Origin: Luteibacter sp. OK325
GTDB taxonomy: Bacteria; Pseudomonadota; Gammaproteobacteria; Xanthomonadales; Rhodanobacteraceae
Assembly (NCBI RefSeq): GCF_003050935.1
Contig: NZ_QAOX01000001.1
Coordinates: 806,001-870,000 of the forward strand
DNA: 64,000 nucleotides
Reading direction: 5' to 3'
Both the position numbers and the translations under genes were made by a program. Below are positions 35,897 through 45,697 of the stretch, piece after piece. The notes beneath the pieces are model-generated. The model was given only the letters and a program-made list of their open reading frames with translations, did not search any database and was not told the origin of the DNA. Each line of letters opens with the position of its first letter. Within the stretch, counting starts at the first letter, position 1.

Positions 35897-37273
35897 TCAC
35901 TCGACGGGTTCGAAGCCGTAGCGGACGCGGTGTTTGTCGAGCCGGCGATACAACGACTGCCTTGAGATGCCGAGCGCATCGGCGGCACGCTGCAGATTGT
36001 GGTCGTTTCGATCCAGGGCGTTCCGTATGAGCATTTCTTCCGCTTCCGGTAGTGTGAGCCGGTCCAGCAGGAGCGGGGCGTCCGCGGCCCGGCACAGGTT
36101 CAGGCCGTCCACGTCGATCTCATCCCGTTCGGCCAGCAGGACCGCACGCTCCACCGCATGTTCCAACTCGCGGACGTTGCCCGGCCACTCGTAGGCACGC
36201 ATCGCCCGCTCGGCGGAGGAGGCCAGGAACATGCTGCCGCGGCCGCGGCGACGGCATTCGCGCAGCATGAAGTGACGCGCAAGCGGAACGATATCCTCCG
36301 CCCGCTCGCGCAAGGCGGGCAAGCGTATCTGCATGGCATTCAGGCGATAGAGAAGATCCCGCCGGAACCGGTCGGCGCGAACCGCGGCATCCATGTCTGC
36401 ATTGGTCACCGAAATAACGCGGACATTGACCCGGTGCGTGCATGTCGAGCCGGACCGCTCCAGCTCACCTTCTTCAAGCACACGCAGCAGCTTGACCTGA
36501 TGGGGGATGGGAATATTGCCAATCTCCTCCAGGATCAGGCTTCCGCCTTGCGCCAGCTCGAAGCGACCCGGGCGTGGTCGTGGTTCGTTGTCGCCGAACA
36601 TCTCGTCAACGAAGCGCGATTCGGGGAGGCTACCCATGTCCACCCGGATGACCGGCCCTTCGGCGCGGGATGACATGGCGTGGATCTCGCGCGCCAGCAA
36701 GGACTTTCCGGTTCCGTTCTCACCCAGGATGAGGACGTTCCCGTCACCGGCCGCAAGACGCGATGCCAGCTTCATCACCTCTCGCATCGCAGACGATTCC
36801 GAGGTGCGCAGCACGTCGTTCATGTCCCTGCCTAGTGCGTTCTCTGCGCGAAGACGCCGATTTTCTTCGCGGATATCGCGCAATCCGATCTGGCTGCGCA
36901 CCGTATGCAGGATGCGCTCGTTGCTCCAGGGTTTCTCGATGAAATCCGCCGCGCCCAGTCGCATGGCACGTACGGCCAGTTCGACGTTCCCCCAGCCAGT
37001 CATCGCCACCAGCGGAAGGTCGGGTAGCTCTTCGCGCAGGCGCGCGATGAGCTCGAGCCCTTCGTGGCCGGAGGTGGTGTCCGCGGTGTAGTTGAGGTCG
37101 AGTACCGCGCAGGAGAACTCGACGCGCGATACCGCGTCGAGGGCCGCACCTGGCGACGCAACCTGCACCGACGGGATGTTCGCGGACTTGAAAAGAAGGC
37201 GCAGCGAAACGAGAACATCGGCATGGTCATCGACGATGAGCACGGGGAGGGCGAAGGCAGGACGCTGGGTCAT
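35897..37273 (-). CDS. NtrC-like response regulator lacking the GAFTGA loop
   Basis: A 458-residue response regulator with receiver (about 10-125; phosphoacceptor Asp59 in VLDLN, Asp15/Asp16, Thr92, Lys114), AAA+ domain (about 160-395; Walker A GENGTGK at 184-190) and Fis-type HTH at the C-terminus (NLQRAADALGISRQSLYRRL). Where the sigma54-contact loop GAFTGA should be, the sequence goes straight from DEMFGDNE to PRPRPGRFE, so the loop is deleted. Walker B reads LILEEIGN where FLDEIGD is usual. It therefore probably regulates sigma70-type promoters, as R. capsulatus NtrC does. Its ATG overlaps the permease stop (ATGA). The likely target is the peptide promoter with TGTCGCGA repeats. Confidence 0.88.
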   Translation of the reverse strand: MTQRPAFALPVLIVDDHADVLVSLRLLFKSANIPSVQVASPGAALDAVSRVEFSCAVLDLNYTADTTSGHEGLELIARLREELPDLPLVAMTGWGNVELAVRAMRLGAADFIEKPWSNERILHTVRSQIGLRDIREENRRLRAENALGRDMNDVLRTSESSAMREVMKLASRLAAGDGNVLILGENGTGKSLLAREIHAMSSRAEGPVIRVDMGSLPESRFVDEMFGDNEPRPRPGRFELAQGGSLILEEIGNIPIPHQVKLLRVLEEGELERSGSTCTHRVNVRVISVTNADMDAAVRADRFRRDLLYRLNAMQIRLPALRERAEDIVPLARHFMLRECRRRGRGSMFLASSAERAMRAYEWPGNVRELEHAVERAVLLAERDEIDVDGLNLCRAADAPLLLDRLTLPEAEEMLIRNALDRNDHNLQRAADALGISRQSLYRRLDKHRVRYGFEPVE

Positions 37274-39672
37274 GAATGGGTTCCCTCGTTGCGCAGGATC
37301 GAGGCGGGTCGCACGACGGCAGCACGCAACGACGGCAACGCCACCGCCGTCAGAGCCGCGACCATCACCAGCAGGGCGACCGCGGCGACCACGCCGACAT
37401 CGATCGACCCGGTCTCGACCGCCGGATGCGCGAGGTTGCGTTCGAGAATAATGGCGGCAACCAGGCCGAGTGCGATACCGGGCATGGCCATGCCGAGGCC
37501 GCGTGACAGGAGACGGCCGAGCTGGTCCATGGGCGTCGCGCCGAGCGCGTCGCGCAGGGCGATGTCACGAAGGCCGCTGGTCACCTCCAGTGACTGGACC
37601 GCGTACAGGCCAATGCATGCGAGCGCGAGTGCCATGCCGGCGAACACTGCGGCGAGCGCCGCATTGCGCCGCGTCTGTGCGGTCGCCTGGCGGGCGAGCT
37701 GCCGGAACGACTGCCGGTGCCCCGTTGCAAGGCCAGGAGCGGCTCGCCGGACGAGCTTCTGTAGATCCTGCGCAGCGACGGCCTCCTGGCCAGACCCGCG
37801 AACGATGACGAACGTCGGTGCGAAGCGCCGGACGAACGCGTAGACATCGGTGTCCACCTGGGAGAAAGGCAGGAACACCGCTGGCAGCACGGCCTGTTCC
37901 GCACCTGCGAGCCGCGTGTCCGCCACCACGCCCACGATGCGCATGGGTCGGTTCTCGCCATGCGGCGAAGCAGGTGTCACCCAGCCGCCTATGCCGCGAC
38001 TATCGACGCGATCGAGATAGGCCTGGTTGACCACCGCAACCGGTGGCGTCGTCGCAAGATCGCCAGCTCCGATGGGACGACCGGCAATGAGGTTGATTCC
38101 CATGGACTCCATGGCCCCTGGCGAGATCAATCCGTATTGCAGGTACGACACCTTACCGTTCGGCAGACGGAAGGGCATGAAGAAGCCGCGGCTGACAGGC
38201 AGCCAGGTGGACAGCCCCGCCGAGTCGACCCCCGGCTCACTCATCGCCTCGACGCGGATGATGTCGGTAGCGCGGCGCACGTCGTCGATCTGCGGAAACT
38301 GATTGGCATCCGGATTGATTTCGACAAAACTCGCACCAGTCTGCTCAAAGCCCAGGGATATCCGCATCACTCGCCACATATGGCTTGAGGTGGCCACTCC
38401 AAACACCAACAGCAGGGTTGCGATTGTCGTCTGCACCAGCACAAGCAGGCGACGCGCGCGCTGCGCCAGGCCGACCAGCGATGTCTTACCCGACGCAAAC
38501 TGCATGCGCAGTAGCTGATCCGGTCTCGCACGCAACGACCCGAGCATGGTCGACATCGCGGCGACAGTGACGGAGGCGAGTGCGGCGGCCGCGCAGGCGC
38601 GCCAGTGCAGATCGATCGGTAGCGCCGAGAGGAGCCATGACTCCGGCACGACAGGACGAACGGCGATGACGAGGGTGCGGGCAATCGGCAGCCCGATGAC
38701 TAGGGCGCCGATGCTGATCGCGACGACATCCAAGATCGGCAGAAGTCTTGGGCGCCAACCCAGCCCACCGAAGGCTATTGTCAGGCAGGTTTCCTGAGTG
38801 CGCTGCAACGCCCGGGTGAGCATGAGGTTGGATAGATTCATGCCGGCGATGGCCAGGACAAGCAATGAACAGCCAAAGAAGATGAGCACCACAGGCCTTG
38901 CGTTGCTGGTCAGCACAACGTCGAGCGGAGTCGTGCCGTACATCGGGACACAAAGGCACCCCGGACGCTGCGGCAGATTGCTGGCCAGGAGCGTTGCCCT
39001 TATCTGGCGAGTCACGCTATCGCCCGAAACCCCGGGAGCCAGTCGTGCGACAGCGATCAGGTTCGCGGCGCTGTCACGAGACATGTTTGCCGCGGAGAGC
39101 GGTATCAGGAGGTCGATGTCGGCCAGGAGCCGGTAGTCCGACGGCAGCACCCCGCGTACGATCATCGCCGTACCATTGACCCCGACAGGACGCCCCACCA
39201 CGTGCGGGTCGGCGCCGAACCCATCACGCCACAACGCGTGAGACAGCATGATTCCGCGTTCGAACGCGATCGAGGGATCCTCCGGAAGCACCGACGGTAC
39301 GCCCAGCGTCGGCAGGAAACCCGCGTCGACACGCTGGGCGCGTGCAAGCCTGACGCGTTCGCCGAAACGAAGGTTCACCGATTCCGGCACCTGGGCGGCA
39401 CCATGTGAGGTCGCGCCTGGCGGAAGGCCGATGGCGTCGTAGAACATCGGCGATGCCGCGCGACTGGCAGGGTCGCGATCTTCCTCGCCGTACATGACGA
39501 TCCTGGCGTGATGGACGAACGGTGGCGTCCTTAACAGGGATTCGACCATGGTGAGGGCGCTGGTGAAGGCGGCCAGGCCAATCCCGAGCGTCAACGAGGC
39601 AAGTGGAAGGAAGCATCTCGGACGCCAGAGGGCGCGCCATGCCCGCGGCAGCCCGTCGACCGGCGACCTCAC
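37270..39672 (-). CDS. FtsX/MacB-type ABC transporter permease (duplicated form)
   Basis: An 800-residue permease with two FtsX units. The first has an N-terminal helix (about 20-42), a MacB-like periplasmic domain and three helices around 260-365. The second has a helix at about 408-428 (LLVLVQTTIATLLLVFGV), another periplasmic domain, and three C-terminal helices ending LPSLRAAVVRPASILRNEGTHS. This ADOP-like layout belongs to export or mechanotransmission systems, not to solute uptake. Its GTG start overlaps the ATPase stop (GTGA). In this locus it is the only candidate exporter or immunity transporter for the lanthipeptide. Confidence 0.87.
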   Translation of the reverse strand: MRSPVDGLPRAWRALWRPRCFLPLASLTLGIGLAAFTSALTMVESLLRTPPFVHHARIVMYGEEDRDPASRAASPMFYDAIGLPPGATSHGAAQVPESVNLRFGERVRLARAQRVDAGFLPTLGVPSVLPEDPSIAFERGIMLSHALWRDGFGADPHVVGRPVGVNGTAMIVRGVLPSDYRLLADIDLLIPLSAANMSRDSAANLIAVARLAPGVSGDSVTRQIRATLLASNLPQRPGCLCVPMYGTTPLDVVLTSNARPVVLIFFGCSLLVLAIAGMNLSNLMLTRALQRTQETCLTIAFGGLGWRPRLLPILDVVAISIGALVIGLPIARTLVIAVRPVVPESWLLSALPIDLHWRACAAAALASVTVAAMSTMLGSLRARPDQLLRMQFASGKTSLVGLAQRARRLLVLVQTTIATLLLVFGVATSSHMWRVMRISLGFEQTGASFVEINPDANQFPQIDDVRRATDIIRVEAMSEPGVDSAGLSTWLPVSRGFFMPFRLPNGKVSYLQYGLISPGAMESMGINLIAGRPIGAGDLATTPPVAVVNQAYLDRVDSRGIGGWVTPASPHGENRPMRIVGVVADTRLAGAEQAVLPAVFLPFSQVDTDVYAFVRRFAPTFVIVRGSGQEAVAAQDLQKLVRRAAPGLATGHRQSFRQLARQATAQTRRNAALAAVFAGMALALACIGLYAVQSLEVTSGLRDIALRDALGATPMDQLGRLLSRGLGMAMPGIALGLVAAIILERNLAHPAVETGSIDVGVVAAVALLVMVAALTAVALPSLRAAVVRPASILRNEGTHS

Positions 39673-40442
39673 GGAAACGACTCCGTGCTTCGACGTTCGT
39701 CCAGACCCGCCTCGGCTTCGCGCTGGCGCTGGCGGTACGTCGTTTCGTCGATGATGCAGCCGTCGAGCAGCCGGATGGTGCGGTCGGCCACACTGCTGAA
39801 CCGCTCATCATGGGTGACCATGCAGATCGTCCGACCCGACGCGTGCAGGCGACTGAGAAGGGCCATCACCGTCTCGCCGTTGCGCAGGTCGAGATTGCCC
39901 GTTGGCTCGTCGGCAAGCAGGATGGACGGCTCGCCGGCGAGCGCCCGGGCGACAGCCACGCGCTGCTGCTGCCCTCCGGAAAGCTGATCGGGATAGTGGC
40001 GCGTGCGGTGTGCCATGCCGACATCGGCCAACGCGCTGGCTGCACGATCCGCACGCTCGCGGCGACTCATGCCATCGCGGAACGACAGCGGCAATTCGAC
40101 ATTCTCAATAACCGTCATGTCGCCGATCAGGTTGAAAGCCTGGAAGACGAAACCGATGTGCTGGTTTCGCAGGCGTGCCCGGGCGCGTCTGCCCAGGCCG
40201 GACATCGACTGTCCCAGAAAGCGAAATGTCCCGTAGGTCGGTATGTCGAGCACGCCCATCAGGGACAGCAGCGTGGTTTTCCCGCAACCGGACGGCCCGG
40301 CGATCGAGACAAACTCGCCCCGACGAATATCGAGGTGGATGTCGCTGAGGACATGGACTTCCATCGCCCCTATGTCGAACACCTTGCCGATGCCGCGCAT
40401 CTCGATCACCGCGGGAACGAGAGCCGATTGCACCGTCACCAC
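39669..40442 (-). CDS. MacB/LolD-type ABC transporter ATPase
   Basis: About 257 residues with Walker A GPSGCGKTT, Q-loop FVFQAFNLIGDMT, signature LSGGQQQR, Walker B ILLADEPT and VTHDERF. It powers the adjacent permease. There is no C39 peptidase domain, so it cannot remove a lanthipeptide leader. The start is uncertain: the frame opens at TTG 40547, but GTG codons at 40442, 40439 and 40433, just after GGTGAGG, fit family alignments better. It is the first gene of the operon ATPase-permease-regulator-kinase. Confidence 0.85.
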   Translation of the reverse strand: MVTVQSALVPAVIEMRGIGKVFDIGAMEVHVLSDIHLDIRRGEFVSIAGPSGCGKTTLLSLMGVLDIPTYGTFRFLGQSMSGLGRRARARLRNQHIGFVFQAFNLIGDMTVIENVELPLSFRDGMSRRERADRAASALADVGMAHRTRHYPDQLSGGQQQRVAVARALAGEPSILLADEPTGNLDLRNGETVMALLSRLHASGRTICMVTHDERFSSVADRTIRLLDGCIIDETTYRQRQREAEAGLDERRSTESFP

Positions 40443-40753
40443 CTCACCGCTTTGACCCCCGTCGATCGATTGTGACGTGCCGCTAAAGCCAGGGTGAATC
40501 GCGGCGCGATCATTTGCCGGAAACGCTTTGCGATCGGAGCTTTCCAATCAATATTTTCCGGCAACTACGTTACGACTTACGTTAAGCGTTCGGCTGCGGA
40601 GTAGCCGGGCGGCGGCGGCCATTGACCCAACCACGGGATTTACCCGAGTGGGAGGCGGCCGCGGACGGTTGCTCCGGCCATGACGAACGCTTTGCGCCCC
40701 AACGCCGTAATCGTTTACGTGTAACGCTATTTACATGCCCACTTGGAGCGCCG
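40443..40753. other. Divergent intergenic region, ABC operon / bglX
   Basis: About 311 bases without a supported gene. TACGTTA occurs twice as a direct repeat 12 bases apart (40566-40572, 40578-40584), possibly a binding site for the ABC operon promoter. Nearer bglX, CGTTTACGTGTAACG around 40710-40727 is an imperfect palindrome of LacI-operator shape. No TGTCGCGA copy is present, so this promoter need not share the lanA control. Confidence 0.4.
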
Positions 40754-42997
40754 ATGCCGGTATCCTTGCTCGCTTACGGCGCCGAGATGCGTGCCGACAG
40801 TCTCCAGGCCAAGACCACCATGATCCGTGACCCCCGCATCGAAGACCTGATCGCCCGCATGACCGTCGAAGAGAAGGTCGGCCAGCTGGGTGTATTCGCC
40901 GATGCCGTGCGCCCGTTCGCACCCGATATCAATCCCGAGACCAACGCGCGCGGCGCCACCGAGGTGCTCGAGCAGGTGCGCGCGGGACGCGTAGGCGCGC
41001 TGTTCAACGGCGTGGGCGCCGTGGAAGGTCGCGAGGCCCAGCGTGTCGCCGTGGAAGAGAGCCGCTTGGGCATTCCGCTGCTGCTTGGCGCCGATGTGAT
41101 CCACGGCATGCGCACCGTGTTTCCCATTCCACTTGGCGAGGCGTCGACCTTCGAGCCGGACCTCGCCGAGCGAACGGCACGCGCGACCGCGATCGAAGCC
41201 ACCGCCGCGGGCATCCACTGGACCTACGCGCCGGCCGTCGACATCGCCCGCGACCAGCGATGGGGGCGCGTGGCCGAGGGTGCGGGTGAAGACGTGGTGC
41301 TGGGGTCGGCTTTCGCCGCGGCGCGTGTGCGCGGCTTCCAGGGCACCGACCTCACGGCCGATGACTCGCTGCTCGCGACGCCCAAACACTTCGCGGCCTA
41401 CGGCGCCGTGGCCGGGGGTATGGAATACAACTCGGTGGACATCGCACCACAGACGCTGCGTGACGTTCACCTGCCGCCCTTCAAGGCGGCACTCGATGCA
41501 GGCGCGCTCACCTTCATGAGTGCCTTCAACGATATCAACGGCGTGCCGGCGTCGGCGAACCGCGAGCTCATGACCGACATCCTGCGAGGTGAATGGGGAT
41601 TCGAAGGCTTCGTCGTTTCCGACTACACCGCCGACATGGAACTCATCGCCCACGGCTTTGCCGACGACGAGCGCGATGCCTCACGGCTGGCCTTCCTCGC
41701 CGGCGTGGACATGAGCATGCAGAGCGGATTCTATGCCGCCCACCTGCCCGACCTCGTCGAGAAGGGTGACGTGCCCATGGACGTGCTGGACGAAGGCGTG
41801 CGCCGCGTCCTCAACGTGAAGAACGCGATCGGACTGCTGGACAATCCGTACCGCTCGCTCGATCCCGCCGTGGAGGCGGACACCTCGAAGAACGCCGGGC
41901 ACGCCGTGCTGGCTCGCGACGGTTCACGACGTTCCATCGTCATGCTGAAGAACGACGGCGTCCTGCCGCTGCGCAAGCGGGGCCAGAAGATCGCTTTGAT
42001 CGGACCGTTCGGCGCGGACGTCGACAATCTCGAAGGTTGCTGGACGCTTTTCGGCGACAAGACGCGCCACGTGAATATCGAAACGGGCCTGCGTGATGCG
42101 CTGGACGGGAACGCCGCGCTCGAAGTCGTCGCCGGCAGCGGTATCGAAGAGCCGACCGATGGGGGCATCGAAGCTGCCGTTGCCGCGGCACGACGCGCCG
42201 ACGTGGTGCTGCTCGCCATCGGTGAGCCGCAGGTGTATTCCGGCGAAGCGCAATCGCGCACGCAGATCATCGTGCCGCCCGCTCAGCAGGCCCTGGCCGA
42301 GGCCGTGGCGGCCACGGGCACGCCGTTCGTCGTCCTGCTGAAGAACGGCCGCGCGCTCGCCCTCACCGGTGCGGTGCGCGACGCCAACGCCATCCTCGTC
42401 ACCTGGTTCCTCGGCAGCCAGACCGGCCCCGCCATCGCCGACGTCGTCTTCGGCGACTACAACCCGGCCGGACGCTTGCCCGTCAGTTTTCCGCAGGACG
42501 CTGGCCAACAGCCTTATTACTACAACCATCTGCGCACGGGCCGCCCGGAACTCGCCGATCAACCGCCCGCGTTCAAGTCGCGCTATCGCGAGATCCCCTT
42601 CGACGCGTTGTACCCCTTCGGCCACGGTCTCAGCTACACCACGTTCGCCTATACGACGCCGGAGGTGAAGGCTCAGGTGGGCTGGAACGACACCATCATG
42701 ATCCGTGCCACGGTCACCAACACGGGTGGCATCGCGGGCGAAGAAGTCGTGCAGCTGTACATTCACGACCGCGTCGCCAGTCGCGTGCGACCGGTCCGCG
42801 AGCTCAAGGCCTTCCGCAAGATCCTCCTCGCGCCCGGCGCGTCCGAGGAAGTGTCCTTCGAGCTGGTCCGCGAGGACCTCGCCTTCACGCATCGCGATGG
42901 CAAGACGTTCGAAGCCGAGCCGGGTGACTTCCAGGTCTGGATCGCCGGATCGTCCGCGCAGGGTGAGGCGGCGACCTTCGTACTCGGGAAGCCGTGA
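40754..42997 (+). CDS. bglX: GH3 beta-glucosidase (BglX-like)
   Basis: A 747-residue GH3 enzyme that releases terminal beta-glucose from oligosaccharides. It has the (beta/alpha)8 domain with nucleophile Asp in GFVVSDYTADMELI, KHFAAYGAV and LLLGADVIHGMRTVFPIP. The alpha/beta sandwich (VMLKNDGVLPLRKRG, QSRTQIIVPPAQQALAEA) and the C-terminal fibronectin III-like domain (NTGGIAGEEVVQLYIHD) follow. The usual BglX signal peptide is absent. Starts at 40754 (GGAG 5 bases before) or later at MRADSLQ or MIRDPRIEDL are possible. The following dehydrogenase gene begins 3 bases after the stop. Confidence 0.9.
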   Translation: MPVSLLAYGAEMRADSLQAKTTMIRDPRIEDLIARMTVEEKVGQLGVFADAVRPFAPDINPETNARGATEVLEQVRAGRVGALFNGVGAVEGREAQRVAVEESRLGIPLLLGADVIHGMRTVFPIPLGEASTFEPDLAERTARATAIEATAAGIHWTYAPAVDIARDQRWGRVAEGAGEDVVLGSAFAAARVRGFQGTDLTADDSLLATPKHFAAYGAVAGGMEYNSVDIAPQTLRDVHLPPFKAALDAGALTFMSAFNDINGVPASANRELMTDILRGEWGFEGFVVSDYTADMELIAHGFADDERDASRLAFLAGVDMSMQSGFYAAHLPDLVEKGDVPMDVLDEGVRRVLNVKNAIGLLDNPYRSLDPAVEADTSKNAGHAVLARDGSRRSIVMLKNDGVLPLRKRGQKIALIGPFGADVDNLEGCWTLFGDKTRHVNIETGLRDALDGNAALEVVAGSGIEEPTDGGIEAAVAAARRADVVLLAIGEPQVYSGEAQSRTQIIVPPAQQALAEAVAATGTPFVVLLKNGRALALTGAVRDANAILVTWFLGSQTGPAIADVVFGDYNPAGRLPVSFPQDAGQQPYYYNHLRTGRPELADQPPAFKSRYREIPFDALYPFGHGLSYTTFAYTTPEVKAQVGWNDTIMIRATVTNTGGIAGEEVVQLYIHDRVASRVRPVRELKAFRKILLAPGASEEVSFELVREDLAFTHRDGKTFEAEPGDFQVWIAGSSAQGEAATFVLGKP

Positions 42998-43000
42998 GCC

Positions 43001-43777
43001 ATGCATGACCTGACGGGCAAAGTCGCTCTCGTCACCGGTGCGGCAAGCGGCATTGGCCGGGCGATTGCCGAGGCCTATGCGCAAGCTGGCGCGCGCGTGG
43101 TCGTCGCCGACATCGCAGCCGACAAGGCAAACGATGCCGCAGCGGCGATGGGCCACGGCGCGGTTGCCCTCGCCATGGACGTGACCGACGAAGCCCAGGT
43201 GGACGAAGGCTTCGCGCACGTCGAGCGCGAACTGGGTCCGGTCGATATCCTCGTCAGTAACGCGGGCGTGCAGATCATTTCGCCGCTGGTGGATTTTCCG
43301 TTCGCGGACTGGAAGCGCATGCTCGCCATCCACATGGACGGCGCGTTCCTGACTTCCCGGGCCGCCATGCGCCAGATGGTCACGTCCAGGCGCGGTGGCT
43401 CGATCATCCTGATGGGCTCGGCGCATTCGCACGTCGCCTCGAAGTTCAAGGCGCCTTACGTGGCGGCGAAACACGGGCTGCTCGGCCTTGCGCGGGTCAT
43501 CGCGAAAGAAGGCGCGAAGGACAACATCCGCTCCAACGTCATCTGTCCGGGTTTCGTGCGCACGCCGCTGGTAGAGAAGCAGATTCCCGAACAGGCGCGT
43601 GAGCTCGGCATCAGCGAGAAAGACGTAGTTCGCAACGTGATGCTGCGCGACACCGTTGATGGTGAATTCACCACGCTTGGCGATATCGCCGACACCGCAC
43701 TCTTCCTCGCCGGCTTCGAATCGAATGCACTCACCGGGCAATCGCTCGTCGTGACACACGGCTGGCATATCCAGTAG
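43001..43777 (+). CDS. bdhA: 3-hydroxybutyrate dehydrogenase
   Basis: A 258-residue short-chain dehydrogenase that interconverts 3-hydroxybutyrate and acetoacetate with NAD. Cofactor motif [11 protein letters not shown] at SNAGVQ, catalytic Ser in [10 protein letters not shown] and YVAAK. The segment HVICPG-like [21 protein letters not shown] and the C-terminus VVTHGWHIQ are characteristic of this enzyme and not of general SDRs. It starts 3 bases after bglX, so both are probably one transcript although their pathways are unrelated. Confidence 0.9.
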   Translation: MHDLTGKVALVTGAASGIGRAIAEAYAQAGARVVVADIAADKANDAAAAMGHGAVALAMDVTDEAQVDEGFAHVERELGPVDILVSNAGVQIISPLVDFPFADWKRMLAIHMDGAFLTSRAAMRQMVTSRRGGSIILMGSAHSHVASKFKAPYVAAKHGLLGLARVIAKEGAKDNIRSNVICPGFVRTPLVEKQIPEQARELGISEKDVVRNVMLRDTVDGEFTTLGDIADTALFLAGFESNALTGQSLVVTHGWHIQ

Positions 43778-43919
43778 CAAGCCATCCTGCCGGGCACAAG
43801 CCGGGAGATCCTTACAGCCGACCCGACGAAACGCCAGGGTCGCAGCGTCGCACACCGATATGGCCGGCGGTTCCCGCCGCGTAGTTTCGTGGTCCCCTCG
43901 TGCACGAGAACCACCAAGC

Positions 43920-45587
43920 ATGCCTGTCTCCCGTCGCCCGCTTGTCGCCCTGGCCGCGCTTGCCTGCCTGCCCGCCGTTTGCGGCGCCACGTCGAATCTC
44001 CCCATCGTCTGGAACACGTGCCCCGAATCGTGGGTGGGGAGGGCGTCCGGCGTACTCGGTGCCCGCCTGCAATGCGGCCGCATGAGAGCGCCGCTCGACC
44101 ACGTCGCCCCCGACGGGCGCACGATCGACGTCGGCGTCATCCGCATTCGCGCCGCCGAGACGACGCAGCGCGAAGGCGCCGTCTTCTTCCACGTAGGCGG
44201 ACCAGGGGAACATCCGGGCAAACTGCTTCGGTCGATGGGCGAAGGCTGGTCGCGCATGAGCCTCGACGATCCGGATGAGGGCGACAAACGCCGGCTCGCG
44301 GACCGCTACGATCTCGTCGCCGTGATACCACGCGGTCTTGTGGGCAGCGGGGCCTATCGCTGCGAGGGCGATCAGCCACTACCGCATGCCTTCCTTCCCA
44401 CCCATCCGGACGATGCCAACTGGCAACTGGTCGTCGAGGAAGCCCAGGCCACGGTGAATGCGTGTACAGCACCGCCGCAGGCCCGCTACGTCAATACTGA
44501 ACAGCACGCCCATGACATGGACATGGTTCGTCGCGTCCTCGGAGACGAACGGCTCCATTTCTATGGCATCTCCTACGGCGGAATGGTCGGCGCGTGGTAC
44601 GCCTCCATCTATCCGACGCACACCGGTCGCCTGCTGCTGGATTCACCCATGGATTTCATCCACGGGTATCGCTCGGCCGCGCTTCTGGCATTGGTTGCAC
44701 GGCAGCGCGCCTTCACGGAGAACGTCGTCGCGCCTTTGCTACGCGATCCGGCCCGCTACGGACTGGGCGAAAGCGCTGACACTGTCGCCACCGCCATCGA
44801 CGACCTTCCTGCGCGCGCACGCGAAGCGTGGGCGAGGCAACTGGACTCTCCGGCCCGACTTGCGGCCGCCCTGCGATTAGCGGGATGGCTGGATAGCGAT
44901 AACCCGCCGACGCTGGAATCCATGACACGGTTCATCGACCGCGCAACGTTCAGTAGCGACCAGGGGCTGGATCGACGCCTGCGCCTTGAGGCCGGCCAGC
45001 TGGCCAGGAGGCTGTACGCCGTGTCGTCCGCGGACTCTCCGGGTGAGCCCGAGGGCGACTTCGTGCGCATCGCCATGGGCTGCAACGACGTGCCGTGGCC
45101 GAGGAGCGAAGCCGAGATCCGCGAATCCTCGCGGCGCTACGCCGGACGATTCCTTGGCTTCATCGGCGACGAAACGCTCGAAGAGCTCACCTGCTCGCGC
45201 TGGGGTGGCCCGACAGCCCGACAGCCGGATCTCACGGCACTGGGACGTGCATCACCGTTCCTGCTTATCCAGTCCGAAATGGATACATCAACACCGCTGA
45301 CGGGTGCCAGCCACATCCTGGATGCCTTCACCAACGCGCGCATGCTTCTGGTTCGCGGCTCGAGCCTGCATGGCGTGTTCAACTTCACGACGTCTTCTTG
45401 CATCGAGCGGACAGCAGCGCGTTACCTCTTGACCGGCGCGCTGCCCGTGACACGTTCGCGCGCGTTCGCCTGCGACGAGTTCTTTGCCAATCCTCTGGAC
45501 GCCCTACCCGGCCGCACGCCGCCGGCTGCCGTCGAACCCTCGCCGATGGACGGCCCCCTCGCACCAGTAGGTCACGAGGAGTTCTGA
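43920..45587 (+). CDS. TAP-like secreted alpha/beta hydrolase 1
   Basis: A 555-residue exported S33-type hydrolase related to Streptomyces tripeptidyl aminopeptidase. Signal peptide MPVSRRPLVALAALACLPAVCGA. Oxyanion segment HVGGPGEHP; nucleophile GISYGG; acid in QSEMDTSTPL; His in SSLHGVFNF, within a TAP C-terminal domain. The DPRG motif of the family reads IPRG here. The ATG at 43920 is chosen because the ATG at 43860 would bury the signal peptide. A small hairpin (43889-43914) precedes the start. It is the first of four tandem paralogs. Confidence 0.85.
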   Translation: MPVSRRPLVALAALACLPAVCGATSNLPIVWNTCPESWVGRASGVLGARLQCGRMRAPLDHVAPDGRTIDVGVIRIRAAETTQREGAVFFHVGGPGEHPGKLLRSMGEGWSRMSLDDPDEGDKRRLADRYDLVAVIPRGLVGSGAYRCEGDQPLPHAFLPTHPDDANWQLVVEEAQATVNACTAPPQARYVNTEQHAHDMDMVRRVLGDERLHFYGISYGGMVGAWYASIYPTHTGRLLLDSPMDFIHGYRSAALLALVARQRAFTENVVAPLLRDPARYGLGESADTVATAIDDLPARAREAWARQLDSPARLAAALRLAGWLDSDNPPTLESMTRFIDRATFSSDQGLDRRLRLEAGQLARRLYAVSSADSPGEPEGDFVRIAMGCNDVPWPRSEAEIRESSRRYAGRFLGFIGDETLEELTCSRWGGPTARQPDLTALGRASPFLLIQSEMDTSTPLTGASHILDAFTNARMLLVRGSSLHGVFNFTTSSCIERTAARYLLTGALPVTRSRAFACDEFFANPLDALPGRTPPAAVEPSPMDGPLAPVGHEEF

Positions 45588-45697
45588 AGAGTCCGGCTTC
45601 ATCTGAGGGTGGCGGCCCACAACCATCCACGGCGTGCGCCGCTCCCTCCAGTGGCCACGTCTTCCTACCGTAACGATCCCCCCAAAGGAGCGTCACG

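Noticed and set aside
41924-44287. 787-codon minus-strand open frame
   Set aside because: Spans the antisense of bglX, bdhA and the first hydrolase; no recognisable domain.
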